Counted from the first letter of the stretch, positions 36,625 through 49,080 are shown. The stretch is DNA of 64,000 nucleotides from Microbulbifer sp. MI-G (GCF_030440425.1 NZ_CP098023.1:1229501-1293500), one strand, 5' to 3'. Program-made: numbers and translations. Notes: generated by a model from the letters alone, not told the origin.

Positions 36625-37614
36625 ATGGCGGTAAAGCGATATTGTCTGCTATTTTTGGCGGGTTTGGTAGTTTTTGACGGAGCTGTGGCTCAGTCACAGC
36701 CAACCCTGATGGTGGAAAGGAACCGGCTGGCGCGTCTGGAGCAGTCCCTCGAGAACAGACTGGTGGTACAGGAGGATATTGAAAACGAGCTTCTGTCCTA
36801 TGAATACAAGCTTGAGCGCGCCCGTGAATCTCTCGAGAGCCTCCACCAGAAGTATGAAGAAAGCCGCCTGGAATTGGCTAAGGCGCAACAGAATTACGAT
36901 TCCAGCCCCAATGTGGATACTCAACGGCAGTTGACCAAGGCAAAACACAGTTTTGACATGGCTGAGCGAGGCGTTGACAGCCGTAGCCGTCGCCTCAAGT
37001 TTATTCAGGCAAACCACGGGACCTTGCGGGCTAAGCTGGCAGAGGAGGAGTATGCCATTACTGAGACTAGGGCCAGGATTTCCGCACAACAGGAAACTGT
37101 AAACCAAATGGTAAAGGCCATGCTTGCTCAGGCAGAGGAATCAGAGCGGAGAGCGGCCCTGGCGAAGAGTGCCGTCCGGTTGGATAAGCCCGAACTCAAG
37201 TCCGCCCCCCTTCAAGAAGCTCCAAGGCCAGAGGTTATGCCTAGACCTGTACCGGTTGCAGCTGAGCGCGAGGTGGATTCGGAATTACTGGCCTATGTAC
37301 AGCGGGAGCAGGAGCGTTTGCGCAAACTGCTGGCGGATGAGAACAGCGAGAACAGGCAGACGTTCAACAGCCTGGAATTGAGATCCTCCGGTGGCAAGCG
37401 CCTGCCGTTTGAGTTCCTCGGGAAAGATCAATACCGCTTAGTGACTACTGTCGACGCGGGCAGGCAGACCTATAAAATCAATTCTTGGAAGTTTCGCCGG
37501 ACTGTTCCTGCGGAAGATGACGATACGCGCTATGTGTTTGTCTTTGATGCACGCCGACTCTCCCGACCTCGACTTGTCATGTACCCCGAGTATGCCCTAG
37601 AAGCACTGAACTAG
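36625..37614 (+). CDS. periplasmic coiled-coil protein of unknown function
   Basis: 329 residues. Signal peptide (CLLFLAGLVVFDGAVAQ), then long heptad-rich helices (about residues 28-180: LEQSLENRLVVQEDIENELL, ESLESLHQKYEESRLELAKA, LRAKLAEEEYAITETRARIS), a Pro-rich linker (about 190-215) and a C-terminal beta-like domain (FEFLGKDQYRLVTTVDAGRQ ... YVFVFDARRLSRPRLVMYP). The shape is that of a periplasmic scaffold or spacer protein; I cannot name a family. Confidence 0.75.
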   Translation: MAVKRYCLLFLAGLVVFDGAVAQSQPTLMVERNRLARLEQSLENRLVVQEDIENELLSYEYKLERARESLESLHQKYEESRLELAKAQQNYDSSPNVDTQRQLTKAKHSFDMAERGVDSRSRRLKFIQANHGTLRAKLAEEEYAITETRARISAQQETVNQMVKAMLAQAEESERRAALAKSAVRLDKPELKSAPLQEAPRPEVMPRPVPVAAEREVDSELLAYVQREQERLRKLLADENSENRQTFNSLELRSSGGKRLPFEFLGKDQYRLVTTVDAGRQTYKINSWKFRRTVPAEDDDTRYVFVFDARRLSRPRLVMYPEYALEALN

Positions 37615-37632
37615 GTGCTGGTCAAGCCAATG

Positions 37633-38223
37633 CTATAATGGTATTCCGCAAAGGGCTGTCTCAAATAGGCGCTGGTAGTGGCTGCTGTCCGGTGCCGGAA
37701 TGCTTTTATAAAGGGCGATAGTATTCAGAGGCATGGAATAATCCAAGTGTACCGGCACAAGCCCGCAAAACCCTTCCCTACCCCGCGCCAAGGTGATATG
37801 TGGTCGATAGCTGCGCCGCCCCGGTGTCATGCCCAAGTGGATAATGAGTTGCTGGCAGAGTTGATGCAGTTTTTGCAGATTCGGGTCGCCTGTAAGCTCT
37901 GCCGCTAATAAGTGGGCGTTTTGTGCCGGGAAGGGGGTCAGGGAAAACAGGTGCCCACTAGCGCGGGATACTGTTCCTGCAATTTGCACCAGGCCCTGCT
38001 CGATAGAGGGGATCAGGTAGTCTGGGGTTTCCCCCAGAAATCCAAGTGTCAAGTGCCTGTCATGCGGGCGGGTCCAGTGAATCTGATTCCGTTGTTGTTG
38101 CTCAATTCTGGCCCTGCAACGGCGGATCAATTCATCAAAATACGCCTGTGTTGAACCGCAGGGGGGAATGCCGATAAACAGCCGCGAGGTTGCTTTTCCC
38201 ATCCTGGTTTTCATTTTTGACAT
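37633..38223 (-). CDS. thpR: RNA 2',3'-cyclic phosphodiesterase (2H family)
   Basis: About 196 residues. The two catalytic HxTx motifs of the 2H superfamily are present: RHLTLGFLG (near residue 60) and RPHITLAR (near residue 140). The LigT/ThpR group opens tRNA 2',3'-cyclic phosphate ends. Start uncertain among GTG 38235 and ATG 38223, 38214 and 38202; the conserved part starts at SRLFIGIPP. It converges on the coiled-coil gene with 18 bases between stops. Confidence 0.9.
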   Translation of the reverse strand: MSKMKTRMGKATSRLFIGIPPCGSTQAYFDELIRRCRARIEQQQRNQIHWTRPHDRHLTLGFLGETPDYLIPSIEQGLVQIAGTVSRASGHLFSLTPFPAQNAHLLAAELTGDPNLQKLHQLCQQLIIHLGMTPGRRSYRPHITLARGREGFCGLVPVHLDYSMPLNTIALYKSIPAPDSSHYQRLFETALCGIPL

Positions 38224-38317
38224 GTTATTTCCCACTCTTACCCTTGAATGTCATTTTTACGCCCATATATTCTCATTGTGGGTGGTAGCTGACTTGTGAA
38301 AGTACTATCCGCGTAAA

Positions 38318-38339
38318 CGCTCGGGCTTTTTGGCGAGCG
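38318..38339 (+). promoter_or_regulatory. hairpin in the hsp20 leader
   Basis: CGCTCG (38318-38323) pairs with CGAGCG (38334-38339) across a T-rich loop, about 30 bases before the hsp20 ATG. Small heat-shock genes often carry leader structures that melt on heating; here the stem does not reach the GAGG ribosome site by itself, so the role is open. Confidence 0.35.
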
Positions 38340-38367
38340 AAATTTAATATTGCTCTGAATTGAGGAT

Positions 38368-38841
38368 ATGACAATGCGTAATTTTGATTTTACCCCCTTG
38401 TACCGTTCTGCAATTGGCTTTGACCGCATGGCCAGTTTGCTCGATACCATGGCTTCCGGTGAGCAGAAGCAGCCGGCCTATCCCCCCTACGATATTGAGC
38501 TGACAGGCGAGGACAGTTACCGGATCAGCATGGCCGTAGCTGGTTTTGAGCAGTCAGAGCTGGATATTCAGGTCGAGCAAAACCGCCTTATTGTCAGTGG
38601 AAAAAAACCGGAAGAAACGGCACAAAGGAACTTTTTGCATCGCGGCATTGCCGCGCGAAATTTTGAGCGTCGCTTCCAGTTGGCCGACCACGTCAGGGTA
38701 ACCGGTGCGAAGCTTGAGAATGGACTACTACACATTGAATTGATGCGGGAAATTCCCGAGACGATGAAGCCGCGCAAAATTGAAATTGGTGACAGTAGTC
38801 TGCTTCGACATGCAGAAAGTGAAAAAAATCCAGCACAATAG
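38368..38841 (+). CDS. small heat-shock protein, Hsp20/IbpA family
   Basis: 157 residues. Alpha-crystallin domain from about residue 35 to 128 (YDIELTGEDSYRISMAVAGF, GLLHIEL and the class A style FERRFQLADHVRV). N-terminus FDFTPLYRSAIGFDRM is the IbpA pattern. The product binds unfolding proteins and passes them to DnaK/ClpB. ATG 38368 after GAGG. The tail (ESEKNPAQ) is longer than that of E. coli IbpA and lacks a plain IxI motif; RKIEIG may serve. Confidence 0.93.
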   Translation: MTMRNFDFTPLYRSAIGFDRMASLLDTMASGEQKQPAYPPYDIELTGEDSYRISMAVAGFEQSELDIQVEQNRLIVSGKKPEETAQRNFLHRGIAARNFERRFQLADHVRVTGAKLENGLLHIELMREIPETMKPRKIEIGDSSLLRHAESEKNPAQ

Positions 38842-39150
38842 CGGCCAGATTTACCTTATTAATGTGTACTGTACCGCCATATGGCGGTACAGTGATACCA
38901 CACTCTATCCGCACTATTGCTATTGTCATCGCTTTGGTCGGGTAATTGTCCCCTCAAACCCCGCCTTTCTACCGCCGGGGGACTCGTCTGGTATAAATTC
39001 CATGAAAACGCGATGGTAGATATTGGGTATTATCATAATCCGGGACCAAGCACGCTCGAATTTTTCATTGCCAGAATTTCCTGACGGTGCACACAGAGGG
39101 TAAAGACCGACCTGCCATTTGCTGGTTGCAATGTATTTTTTGTGCGAAGG
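38842..39150. other. 309-bp intergenic region with a perfect palindrome
   Basis: Lies between convergent hsp20 and the AraC-type regulator. The only structured item is the palindrome at 38868-38893. Confidence 0.6.
38868..38893. repeat. perfect 26-bp palindrome
   Basis: ACTGTACCGCCAT followed immediately by its exact reverse complement, 27 bases after the hsp20 stop. No T run follows, so it is not an ordinary terminator; a protein-binding operator, a processing site or a dispersed repeat are possible. Confidence 0.85.
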
Positions 39151-40137
39151 TCAGGTGTTTACACGGAATAATTTTGCCCTGACTGTGGTGCGATACTCAC
39201 TGGGGGTGGTGGCCAGGAATTTTTTAAATAGCGCCGTAAAGTGCCCCATGTCCTGATAGCCAACTTTTTCCGCAATCTCATTCACGGACAAGTTGCTTGA
39301 TTGCAAAAGCTCCCGAGCCATATCCACGCGAACATTCTGCAAGTACTGCAGAGGAGTCTGCCCGGTAGCCAATTTAAAGCGCCGGTTAAATGAGCGTACA
39401 CTCATATCAAATAATTTCGCGACCTCACTCAAGCGTATTTCCGTATTGCAGTGCTCTTTCAGCCATGCCTGTGCCTGTACAATATCTTCGTCCGGATGCA
39501 GATGCACAGCCCCCTCTGAGTAGGCAATCTCCTCGAATGGGCGCCGTATCTCGTGGGAAAAGTTGCGTTCTACGTGGCTGGCCACGGCGGGTCCGAAGAG
39601 CTGGCGAATCATATGCACTGTGACATCCGCCAGGGCATTGATACTTGCAGCGCAGAACAGTCTGTCTGCCTGTGTAATAAAATACTGCCGTTTAAGTTTG
39701 ACCTCAGGGTAATCCAGGCTGAATTGTTCAAAATAGTGCCAGTGCGTCGTTGCTGGTTTACCGTCCAGCAGGCCTGCTTCCGCAAGAAAGCAGACGCCGG
39801 TGCCCACCGCATTGATAACGGCCCTCGATGCAGCTTGGGCCCGAAGCCATTTCAGGAGCTGTCCGCTACGCTTAAGGGCAGGGCGTGGATTTCGCCACAG
39901 GGCAGGAATATAGACGAGGTCACTGTCCGATGTATCACCCAGAGCTGCATCGGGCTGGAAGGCGAAGCCGCAGCGGGTCTTTACTGGACCTCCATCGAGA
40001 CTGGCGGTAATCAGTCGCAGGGGGGTACTCTTGCTTTCAAGGCGAGCGCGACTCTCGGCGCCACGAAGCATTTCTAACGGGAGAACCGTGCTGGTTGCCA
40101 GCATCTGATCGATCAGGAGAAAGGTAACCGTTCGCAT
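39151..40137 (-). CDS. GlxA-type AraC family transcription regulator
   Basis: 328 residues from ATG 40137. N-terminal DJ-1/PfpI-like amidase domain (VTFLLIDQMLATSTVLPLEM, GTGVCFLAEAGLLDGKPATTHW), in which Cys lies at the usual nucleophile elbow, and a C-terminal AraC domain with two helix-turn-helices (LSEVAKLFDMSVRSFNRRFK and VNEIAEKVGYQDMGHFTALFKK). Relatives control amine or carnitine use. The gene is divergent from fabY, from which it is separated by 140 bases containing a paired repeat. Confidence 0.9.
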   Translation of the reverse strand: MRTVTFLLIDQMLATSTVLPLEMLRGAESRARLESKSTPLRLITASLDGGPVKTRCGFAFQPDAALGDTSDSDLVYIPALWRNPRPALKRSGQLLKWLRAQAASRAVINAVGTGVCFLAEAGLLDGKPATTHWHYFEQFSLDYPEVKLKRQYFITQADRLFCAASINALADVTVHMIRQLFGPAVASHVERNFSHEIRRPFEEIAYSEGAVHLHPDEDIVQAQAWLKEHCNTEIRLSEVAKLFDMSVRSFNRRFKLATGQTPLQYLQNVRVDMARELLQSSNLSVNEIAEKVGYQDMGHFTALFKKFLATTPSEYRTTVRAKLFRVNT

Positions 40138-40162
40138 TACATCTCTAAACGCACTTGCGCCA

Positions 40163-40191
40163 TTGGCCAAAACACTCAATTTTTTTGGCCA
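40163..40191. promoter_or_regulatory. paired TTGGCCA direct repeats
   Basis: TTGGCCA at 40163-40169 and again at 40185-40191, 22 bases apart, i.e. two helical turns, in the gap between the AraC-type regulator and fabY. AraC proteins often bind direct repeats at such spacing, so this is a candidate operator. Confidence 0.45.
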
Positions 40192-40277
40192 GTATGCCCA
40201 TAACCGGGCAGAATCGCCACCCCCTACACTTCCCTGTACCAATTCATGTTGTTTTTCGCGTTTGCCTGGAGGTCAGG

Positions 40278-42137
40278 ATGCAGCGCCTTCCCGTAATTAC
40301 CGCATTTGGGGGCTTTAACCCCGCGGGGCGTAGTTCCTTCCACCGGGGTTACGCCCGTCTGGTGCTGGACAGACTTGGCCATCAGGAGCGCATTGAGACG
40401 TTATCTGATCTGGCTGCGTTGATGGGGCTGCGCACCGGTGCCGCCGCCGGAGGTCCTTTGGAGGCCGATCTTGAGCGCCGTGTATTGCAGGGTACGCTGG
40501 TGCGGGAACTGGAGCAGCGGTTTTACGACTACCGCAATTGTCATTTCCATCAGGCGGCGATGTTGAGCAATGCCAATGGCCTGGAGTTTGAAATGCCCAC
40601 GCGTCAGCTACCGCACCCTTTGCCAGAAGGTTGGCAGGTGGAGGCCAATGCCAGCGGTGGCAAGGTGCGGGTGACCACAGCAAGCCTCTCGGTAATGCTG
40701 GATAGTTATCGGGAAATCCCTGTTGCCTCTGGAGGCCAGTTACCCACCGGTTTCGAGCCCGGTGAGCAGTACAATTCGCGCTTTCATCCCCGTGGCTTAC
40801 AACTGGCAATAGTCGGGGCTTCCGATGCGGTGCAGTCTATGGGGATCAATTGGGAAAAGGTAGTGGCTGCGGCGGGGCCAGACAATATTTCGGTCTACGC
40901 TTCTTCGGCAATGAGTCAATTGGATCCTTTTGGGAATGGGGGACTATTACAGTCCCGCTTGCGTGGTTCACGGGTCACCTCCAAGCAGTTAGCGCTCGGT
41001 CTGAACAGCATGCCGGCGGATTTTGTCAATGCTTATGTGTTGGGTAATGTGGGATCCACTGGCGCCGTGGCTGGTGCCTGTGCCAGCTACCTGTATAACT
41101 TGCGTGCCGGGGTGGAGGATATTCGCTATGGACGTGCCAGGGTCGCCATTATCGGCGCAGCTGAGGCGCCTTTCGTGCCAGAGGTGGTGGATGGCTATTC
41201 GACCATGGGCGCTCTGGCGACAATCGACAATCTGCGCAGGTTGTTTGCAGGGTCGGTGGATCTTCGCTGTACCAGTCGCCCCTTTGGGGAAAACTGCGGG
41301 TTTACACTGGGGGAGGGGACCCAATGGGCTATCCTGATGGATGATTCCCTGGCATTGGAGTTGGGTGCGAACATCCACGGCTCAGTTGCCGGTGTCTTTA
41401 CCAATGCCGACGGCAATAAAAAGTCCATTTCAGCTCCGGGTCCAGGTAATTACTTGACTGTAGCGAAGGCGATGGCGCAAGCTGAGGCAATTGCCGGCAA
41501 GGAAAGCCTGCAAAGGCGCAGTTTTGTACAGGCCCACGGTTCAAGTACGCCACAAAATCGTGTGACAGAGTCTGCTATTCTCGATCGGTTGGCCGCTACT
41601 TTCGGAATTGATCGCTGGCCGGTATGCGCAGTCAAAGCCTATGTCGGGCATACCGTTGCTGCAGCCAGTGGTGATCAGCTGATTACTGCGCTGGGTATCT
41701 TTCAGCGGGGTATCTTACCGGGAATTGTCACTGTAGACCGTGTGGCCGATGATGTGCATCGGAAGAATCTCGATATTTCCCTGGCGCATGTCGAACGAGA
41801 CCCGAATACCCTGGATCTTGCGCTGCTTAATTCCAAAGGCTTTGGTGGCAATAATGCTACGGCGCTTGTTTTATCGCCTCGTCTGACACGTTCCATGATT
41901 GAGAAGCGCCATGGCGCGGGGTTGATGAAAGCTTACAACAAAAATAATGATGCGGTTGTTGAGAAAGCCGCTGCCTATGATAAAAACGCCTGCCGAGGAG
42001 AATTGAACGCGATTTACAGGTTTGGCGAGGCGCTTGTGGATGAGCGTGAAATACACTTGTCGACCGATGCGGTAACCCTGCCGGGATTACCAGCGGTTAA
42101 ACTTCCCAGGAACAATCCTTATGAGGATATGGTGTAG
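40278..42137 (+). CDS. fabY: beta-ketoacyl synthase FabY (fatty-acid initiation)
   Basis: 619 residues from ATG 40278 (GGAGG 7 bases upstream). The pattern and length match FabY (PA5174) of P. aeruginosa, which condenses acetyl-CoA with malonyl-ACP and replaces FabH. Start RLPVITAFGGFNPAGRSSFHRGY is the family's. The thiolase-fold triad is Cys268 (GACASYLYNLRAG), His420 (VQAHGSSTP) and His458 (VGHTVAAASG), with Lys453. The C-terminal about 80 residues are an extra segment beyond FabF. Divergent from the GlxA-type regulator. Confidence 0.92.
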   Translation: MQRLPVITAFGGFNPAGRSSFHRGYARLVLDRLGHQERIETLSDLAALMGLRTGAAAGGPLEADLERRVLQGTLVRELEQRFYDYRNCHFHQAAMLSNANGLEFEMPTRQLPHPLPEGWQVEANASGGKVRVTTASLSVMLDSYREIPVASGGQLPTGFEPGEQYNSRFHPRGLQLAIVGASDAVQSMGINWEKVVAAAGPDNISVYASSAMSQLDPFGNGGLLQSRLRGSRVTSKQLALGLNSMPADFVNAYVLGNVGSTGAVAGACASYLYNLRAGVEDIRYGRARVAIIGAAEAPFVPEVVDGYSTMGALATIDNLRRLFAGSVDLRCTSRPFGENCGFTLGEGTQWAILMDDSLALELGANIHGSVAGVFTNADGNKKSISAPGPGNYLTVAKAMAQAEAIAGKESLQRRSFVQAHGSSTPQNRVTESAILDRLAATFGIDRWPVCAVKAYVGHTVAAASGDQLITALGIFQRGILPGIVTVDRVADDVHRKNLDISLAHVERDPNTLDLALLNSKGFGGNNATALVLSPRLTRSMIEKRHGAGLMKAYNKNNDAVVEKAAAYDKNACRGELNAIYRFGEALVDEREIHLSTDAVTLPGLPAVKLPRNNPYEDMV

Positions 42138-42233
42138 TGTAGGGAAGAGTAGAGGTGACCACCATGCTTTCAACAGTTTGAGGTGTTCGGTTACAGCAGG
42201 GATTTATAAGCCTCCAAATTTACAGGAAGTGAA

Positions 42234-42884
42234 ATGGTGGATACGGAAGCAAGTCATGAGTCAGAAGATAACAGTGATGTGGGTGTGCGCCTAAAACTGG
42301 TGCGCAAAATCTACGGTATATCCCAGAGAGAATTGGCGCGGCGGGCAGGTGTGACCAACGCTGCAATCTCTTTTATTGAGCAGGGGCGTGTCAGCCCATC
42401 CATTGGGTCTCTTGAAAAAATATTGGGCAGCGTCCCCATGTCACTGGCCGATTTTTTTTCTCTGCAATTCGTCGAACCTGGCCAGGTTTTCTTTCGAGCC
42501 CGTGAAATGCCGGATATTGGCAACGGGCGGGTGCGCTGCCAGCTTCTCGGCGGGCATCGGGCAGGGCGTTCAATGTCCATACTGCGCAAGGTATTTCCGG
42601 TTGGCCAGGACTCTGCATCCAGCCTCTCTATCGTCGATGGTGAGGTGGGGGGTATTGTGGTAGCGGGCGAATTGGAGGTCACTGTTGGCACTGATTCGGC
42701 GCTACTAAAAGTGGGGGACGGCTATTATTTCAGTGGCAGGCGCCCCCATCGATTCCGCAATCGAGGACAAAGTGACTGTATCGTCGTGAGCGCAACGACC
42801 CCCCTGTCTCCCCGCTTATGCAGCCCCCTCCTAGAGCTGGAGCCTGAGCGTATAAGGGGTAAATTATGCCAACCCACTGATTAA
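42234..42884 (+). CDS. XRE-cupin transcription regulator (PuuR-like)
   Basis: 216 residues, ATG 42234 after AGGAAG. N-terminal XRE helix-turn-helix (LVRKIYGISQRELARRAGVTNAAISFIEQGRVSPS, residues about 22-56, here named only by its ends LVRKIYG and GRVSPS) and a C-terminal cupin sensor domain with VGDGYYFSGRRPHRFRN. PuuR-type regulators bind small ligands such as amines in the cupin. It follows fabY by 96 bases on the same strand and stands before fadBA, so control of lipid genes is possible but unproved. Confidence 0.9.
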   Translation: MVDTEASHESEDNSDVGVRLKLVRKIYGISQRELARRAGVTNAAISFIEQGRVSPSIGSLEKILGSVPMSLADFFSLQFVEPGQVFFRAREMPDIGNGRVRCQLLGGHRAGRSMSILRKVFPVGQDSASSLSIVDGEVGGIVVAGELEVTVGTDSALLKVGDGYYFSGRRPHRFRNRGQSDCIVVSATTPLSPRLCSPLLELEPERIRGKLCQPTD

Positions 42885-42995
42885 TCGGGCAGATCCGGGA
42901 TACACTCTTGCGGTTTTCGTTCCCGACAGGTGCATTGAGCTGGCTGCTTTCTGTACCTGGGCGCTGTTGGCGCCACTCCATTTGTAAGAAATAGT

Positions 42996-43015
42996 ATTCA
43001 AACAATTGTTTGAAT
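42996..43015. promoter_or_regulatory. PsrA/FadR-type operator upstream of fadBA
   Basis: Perfect 20-bp palindrome ATTCAAACAA + inverse. The core CAAAC-AATT-GTTTG fits the motif known for the Pseudomonas TetR-family regulator PsrA (G/C-AAAC-N2-4-GTTT-G/C), which represses fadBA until long-chain acyl-CoA binds. It overlaps the -35 region of the promoter beside it. Confidence 0.8.
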
Positions 43016-43026
43016 CTAGCTATACT
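42997..43026 (+). promoter_or_regulatory. fadBA promoter
   Basis: TTCAAA (42997-43002), 18-base spacer, TATACT (43021-43026). The -35 half lies within the PsrA-type palindrome, as expected for repression by steric block. Confidence 0.6.
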
Positions 43027-43139
43027 ACGGCTGACCGTATTGGGCCCAGGTGTCACCGCACCCAGCGGCGCGGCCCAAGGTTGCATAAAATTCCGACCCC
43101 GGGTCCAGGATTGCGGCCCAGAATAAAAGAGGTCAATCA

Positions 43140-46483
<3,344 letters not shown>

Positions 46484-46500
46484 GCCCTCCTCTGCTCTGA

Positions 46501-46526
46501 AAAGGCGTCGTTAAGACGCCTTTTTT
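46501..46526 (+). terminator. intrinsic terminator of fadBA
   Basis: AAAGGCGTC (46501-46509), loop GTTAA, GACGCC (46515-46520) and six T. Confidence 0.88.
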
Positions 46527-46663
46527 AATTTTGTGGACTTAGTAACTGGCAAGCTGTTGAAGCCTGTAATACGCTGTGGCACAATCTCGCTCCTTGCTGC
46601 GTCGGCCTTTTGTTTAAGTGTGAAAATTCATATATTTCAAAGAGTTAGCGGCGAAGCTGTTCT

Positions 46664-46748
<85 letters not shown>

Positions 46749-46939
46749 AATCAAGAGTCCTGGAGTCCGCCGGATCTGCCCCGAGAAGGGTGGGTGCGGA
46801 CTTCTTGTATTTGGTATGGGCGGGAATTTACTTTGTAAGTTCGCTGAATATGCCTTTGAGGTGGCCGGCTCAGTCTCCGGCGCCCGATATTCGTTGGCGC
46901 TGTGGCGCGATATAAAGAGAGAGTCTCACGAGGATAAAC

Positions 46940-48250
46940 ATGCAGGTTTCCATCGAAACTACTTCGGGTCTGGAGCGCCGTTTAACGGTTAATTTGCCGG
47001 CGGAAATCGTCGATAGAGAGGTGGACAAGCGACTTCAGCAGGCCGCTAAAACAGTTCGCGTAAACGGTTTTCGCAAGGGCAAGGTGCCTATGAAGCTGGT
47101 GCGCCAGCGCTTTGGCGCCGGTGTGCGCCAGGAAGTGCTTGGTGAAGTGATGAGCCGCTCTTTCCACGACGCTGTTCAGAATGAACAATTGAGGCCCGCC
47201 GGCCAGCCGAGTATTGAGGCAAAGGAAACTGCCGCGGGGAAGAATCTCGAATATGTCGCCACTTTTGAAGTTTATCCCCAAGTGGAGTTGGCCGACCTCG
47301 CCGAGATCAGGATTGAGCGTCCGGTAGCGGCGGTTACCGATGCCGACATCGAGAACATGGTTGAAGTACTGCGAAAACAACAGTCTTCCTGGAAAGATAC
47401 CAAGCGTAAAGCCCAAAAGGGAGACCGGGTCACCATTGATTTCGTTGGCCGTAAGGACGGTGAGGCGTTTGAAGGTGGTGAGGCCAAAGACCATCAGTTG
47501 GTGTTGGGTTCAGGACAGATGGTCCCCGGTTTTGAAGATGGCATCCTGGGCATGAAACCGGGGGAAGAAAAAGAGGTTGATTTGACATTCCCGGCAGACT
47601 ACCAGTCCGAAGCGTTGCGCGGTGCAGCAGTAACCTTCCACATTAAGGTGAACTCCGCCGAAAAGCCTGAATTGCCGCCATTGGATGACGCGTTTTTCAA
47701 AGCTTACGGCGTCGGGGGTGGCGGGGAAGAAAAGTTCCGTGAGGAAGTGCGCAGCAATATGGAGCGGGAGCTTAAGAACGCCGCCTTGAACAGAGTGAAG
47801 ACCCAAATTATGGATCAGCTTTTCGAAAGGCATTCACTTGAGCTGCCATCCGTGTTAGTGGCAGGAGAAATCGGCACCCTCCGTACCCAAATGACCCAGC
47901 AGTTCGGTGGTCAGGTTAAAGCCGAGGATGCCGAGCGCATGCTGCCGGACACCATGTTTGAAGAACAGGCCAGGCGCCGGGTAGTGCTCGGCCTCGTGGT
48001 GGGTGAGATTGTCAAGCAAAATGACTTGGTTGTGGACGCAGAACGTGTGAAAGCGAAGGTCGAGGAACTGGCTTCTACTTACCAGCAGCCGGAAGAGGTG
48101 GTTGAGTACTACTACGGCAACCGCGAACTGCTGGCGGGCGTTGAGTCAGTGGTTCTGGAAGACCAAGTGGTCGATTTTATTCTGGTTTCTGCCAAAGTAC
48201 AGGATGTTGAATGCAGCTACGATGAGGTCATCAAGCCGCAACAGAACTAA
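46940..48250 (+). CDS. tig: trigger factor
   Basis: Ribosome-bound chaperone and prolyl isomerase. 436 residues. The ribosome-docking signature GFRKGKVP is at residues about 44-51; the FKBP-type domain (GDRVTIDFVGRKDGEAFEGG ... GSGQMVPGFEDGILG) lies near 160-245; the C-terminal arms follow. First of the conserved series tig-clpP-clpX-lon-hupB-ppiD. Start ATG with GAGG 7 bases upstream. Confidence 0.97.
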   Translation: MQVSIETTSGLERRLTVNLPAEIVDREVDKRLQQAAKTVRVNGFRKGKVPMKLVRQRFGAGVRQEVLGEVMSRSFHDAVQNEQLRPAGQPSIEAKETAAGKNLEYVATFEVYPQVELADLAEIRIERPVAAVTDADIENMVEVLRKQQSSWKDTKRKAQKGDRVTIDFVGRKDGEAFEGGEAKDHQLVLGSGQMVPGFEDGILGMKPGEEKEVDLTFPADYQSEALRGAAVTFHIKVNSAEKPELPPLDDAFFKAYGVGGGGEEKFREEVRSNMERELKNAALNRVKTQIMDQLFERHSLELPSVLVAGEIGTLRTQMTQQFGGQVKAEDAERMLPDTMFEEQARRRVVLGLVVGEIVKQNDLVVDAERVKAKVEELASTYQQPEEVVEYYYGNRELLAGVESVVLEDQVVDFILVSAKVQDVECSYDEVIKPQQN

Positions 48251-48276
48251 ATTTTAACTTCCCTACAAAGATAGGT

Positions 48277-48296
48277 GGCCCCGCTTCGGTGGGGCT
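48277..48296 (+). terminator. UUCG hairpin after tig
   Basis: CCCCGC-TTCG-GTGGGG forms a stable tetraloop stem just after the tig stop. No T run follows, so it may protect the 3' end or attenuate rather than fully terminate. Confidence 0.35.
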
Positions 48297-48429
48297 CCGC
48301 TGCATCCCCTACCCCTAGCGTCGGCTGGCTTTATCCCGTCTGACCGGTTAAGCTCTGAAAACCGATTTTTTCAGCATCGGTGGCAGTCGCCCGTTTGCTG
48401 ACCCGCGGAAAACGCCAAAAAAGGAAGCA

Positions 48430-49080
48430 ATGGTACCTATGGCACGAATTGATTTTCCCCGAGCCTCTATAGACCCTTTGGGAACGGGTTTGGTGCCCGT
48501 AGTGGTCGAACAAACCGCCAGAGGAGAGCGCTCATTTGACATCTACTCCCGTTTGCTCAAAGAGCGGGTTATCTTCCTTGTTGGGGCGGTTGAAGACCAT
48601 ATGGCCAACCTGGTGGTTGCTCAGCTGTTGTTCCTGGAGGCTGAGAATCCCGACAAGGATATCCATCTCTACATTAATTCTCCCGGTGGTTCTGTAACTG
48701 CGGGCATGTCAATTTACGATACAATGCAGTTTATCAAGCCGGATGTGAGCACCATGTGTATTGGCCAGGCCTGCAGCATGGGGGCTTTTCTCTTGACCTC
48801 AGGGGCTGTTGGCAAGCGATTTGTGACCCCTAATTCCCGTGTGATGATCCACCAGCCCAGCGGTGGTGCTCAGGGACAGGCCAGTGATATCCATATTCAT
48901 GCCCAGGAAATCCTGAAAATTCGCCACCGCTTGAACGAGTTGATGGCGCATCACTCCGGACGACCGGTCAGCGATATTGAGCGGGATACGGAGCGCGATC
49001 ATTTCCTCAGTGCTGATGAAGCCAGGGAGTATGGCCTGGTAGACGAAGTATTGTCACGTCGGCAGGCGTTGGAGAAATAG
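48430..49080 (+). CDS. clpP: ATP-dependent Clp protease proteolytic subunit
   Basis: 216 residues; serine peptidase S14 forming the ClpP tetradecamer. The triad Ser116 (ACSMGAFLL), His141 (VMIHQP) and Asp190 (TERDHFLS) matches E. coli at a constant offset. ATG 48430 with AAGGA upstream; the second Met four codons on is also possible. The propeptide is about as long as that of E. coli. Confidence 0.96.
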   Translation: MVPMARIDFPRASIDPLGTGLVPVVVEQTARGERSFDIYSRLLKERVIFLVGAVEDHMANLVVAQLLFLEAENPDKDIHLYINSPGGSVTAGMSIYDTMQFIKPDVSTMCIGQACSMGAFLLTSGAVGKRFVTPNSRVMIHQPSGGAQGQASDIHIHAQEILKIRHRLNELMAHHSGRPVSDIERDTERDHFLSADEAREYGLVDEVLSRRQALEK

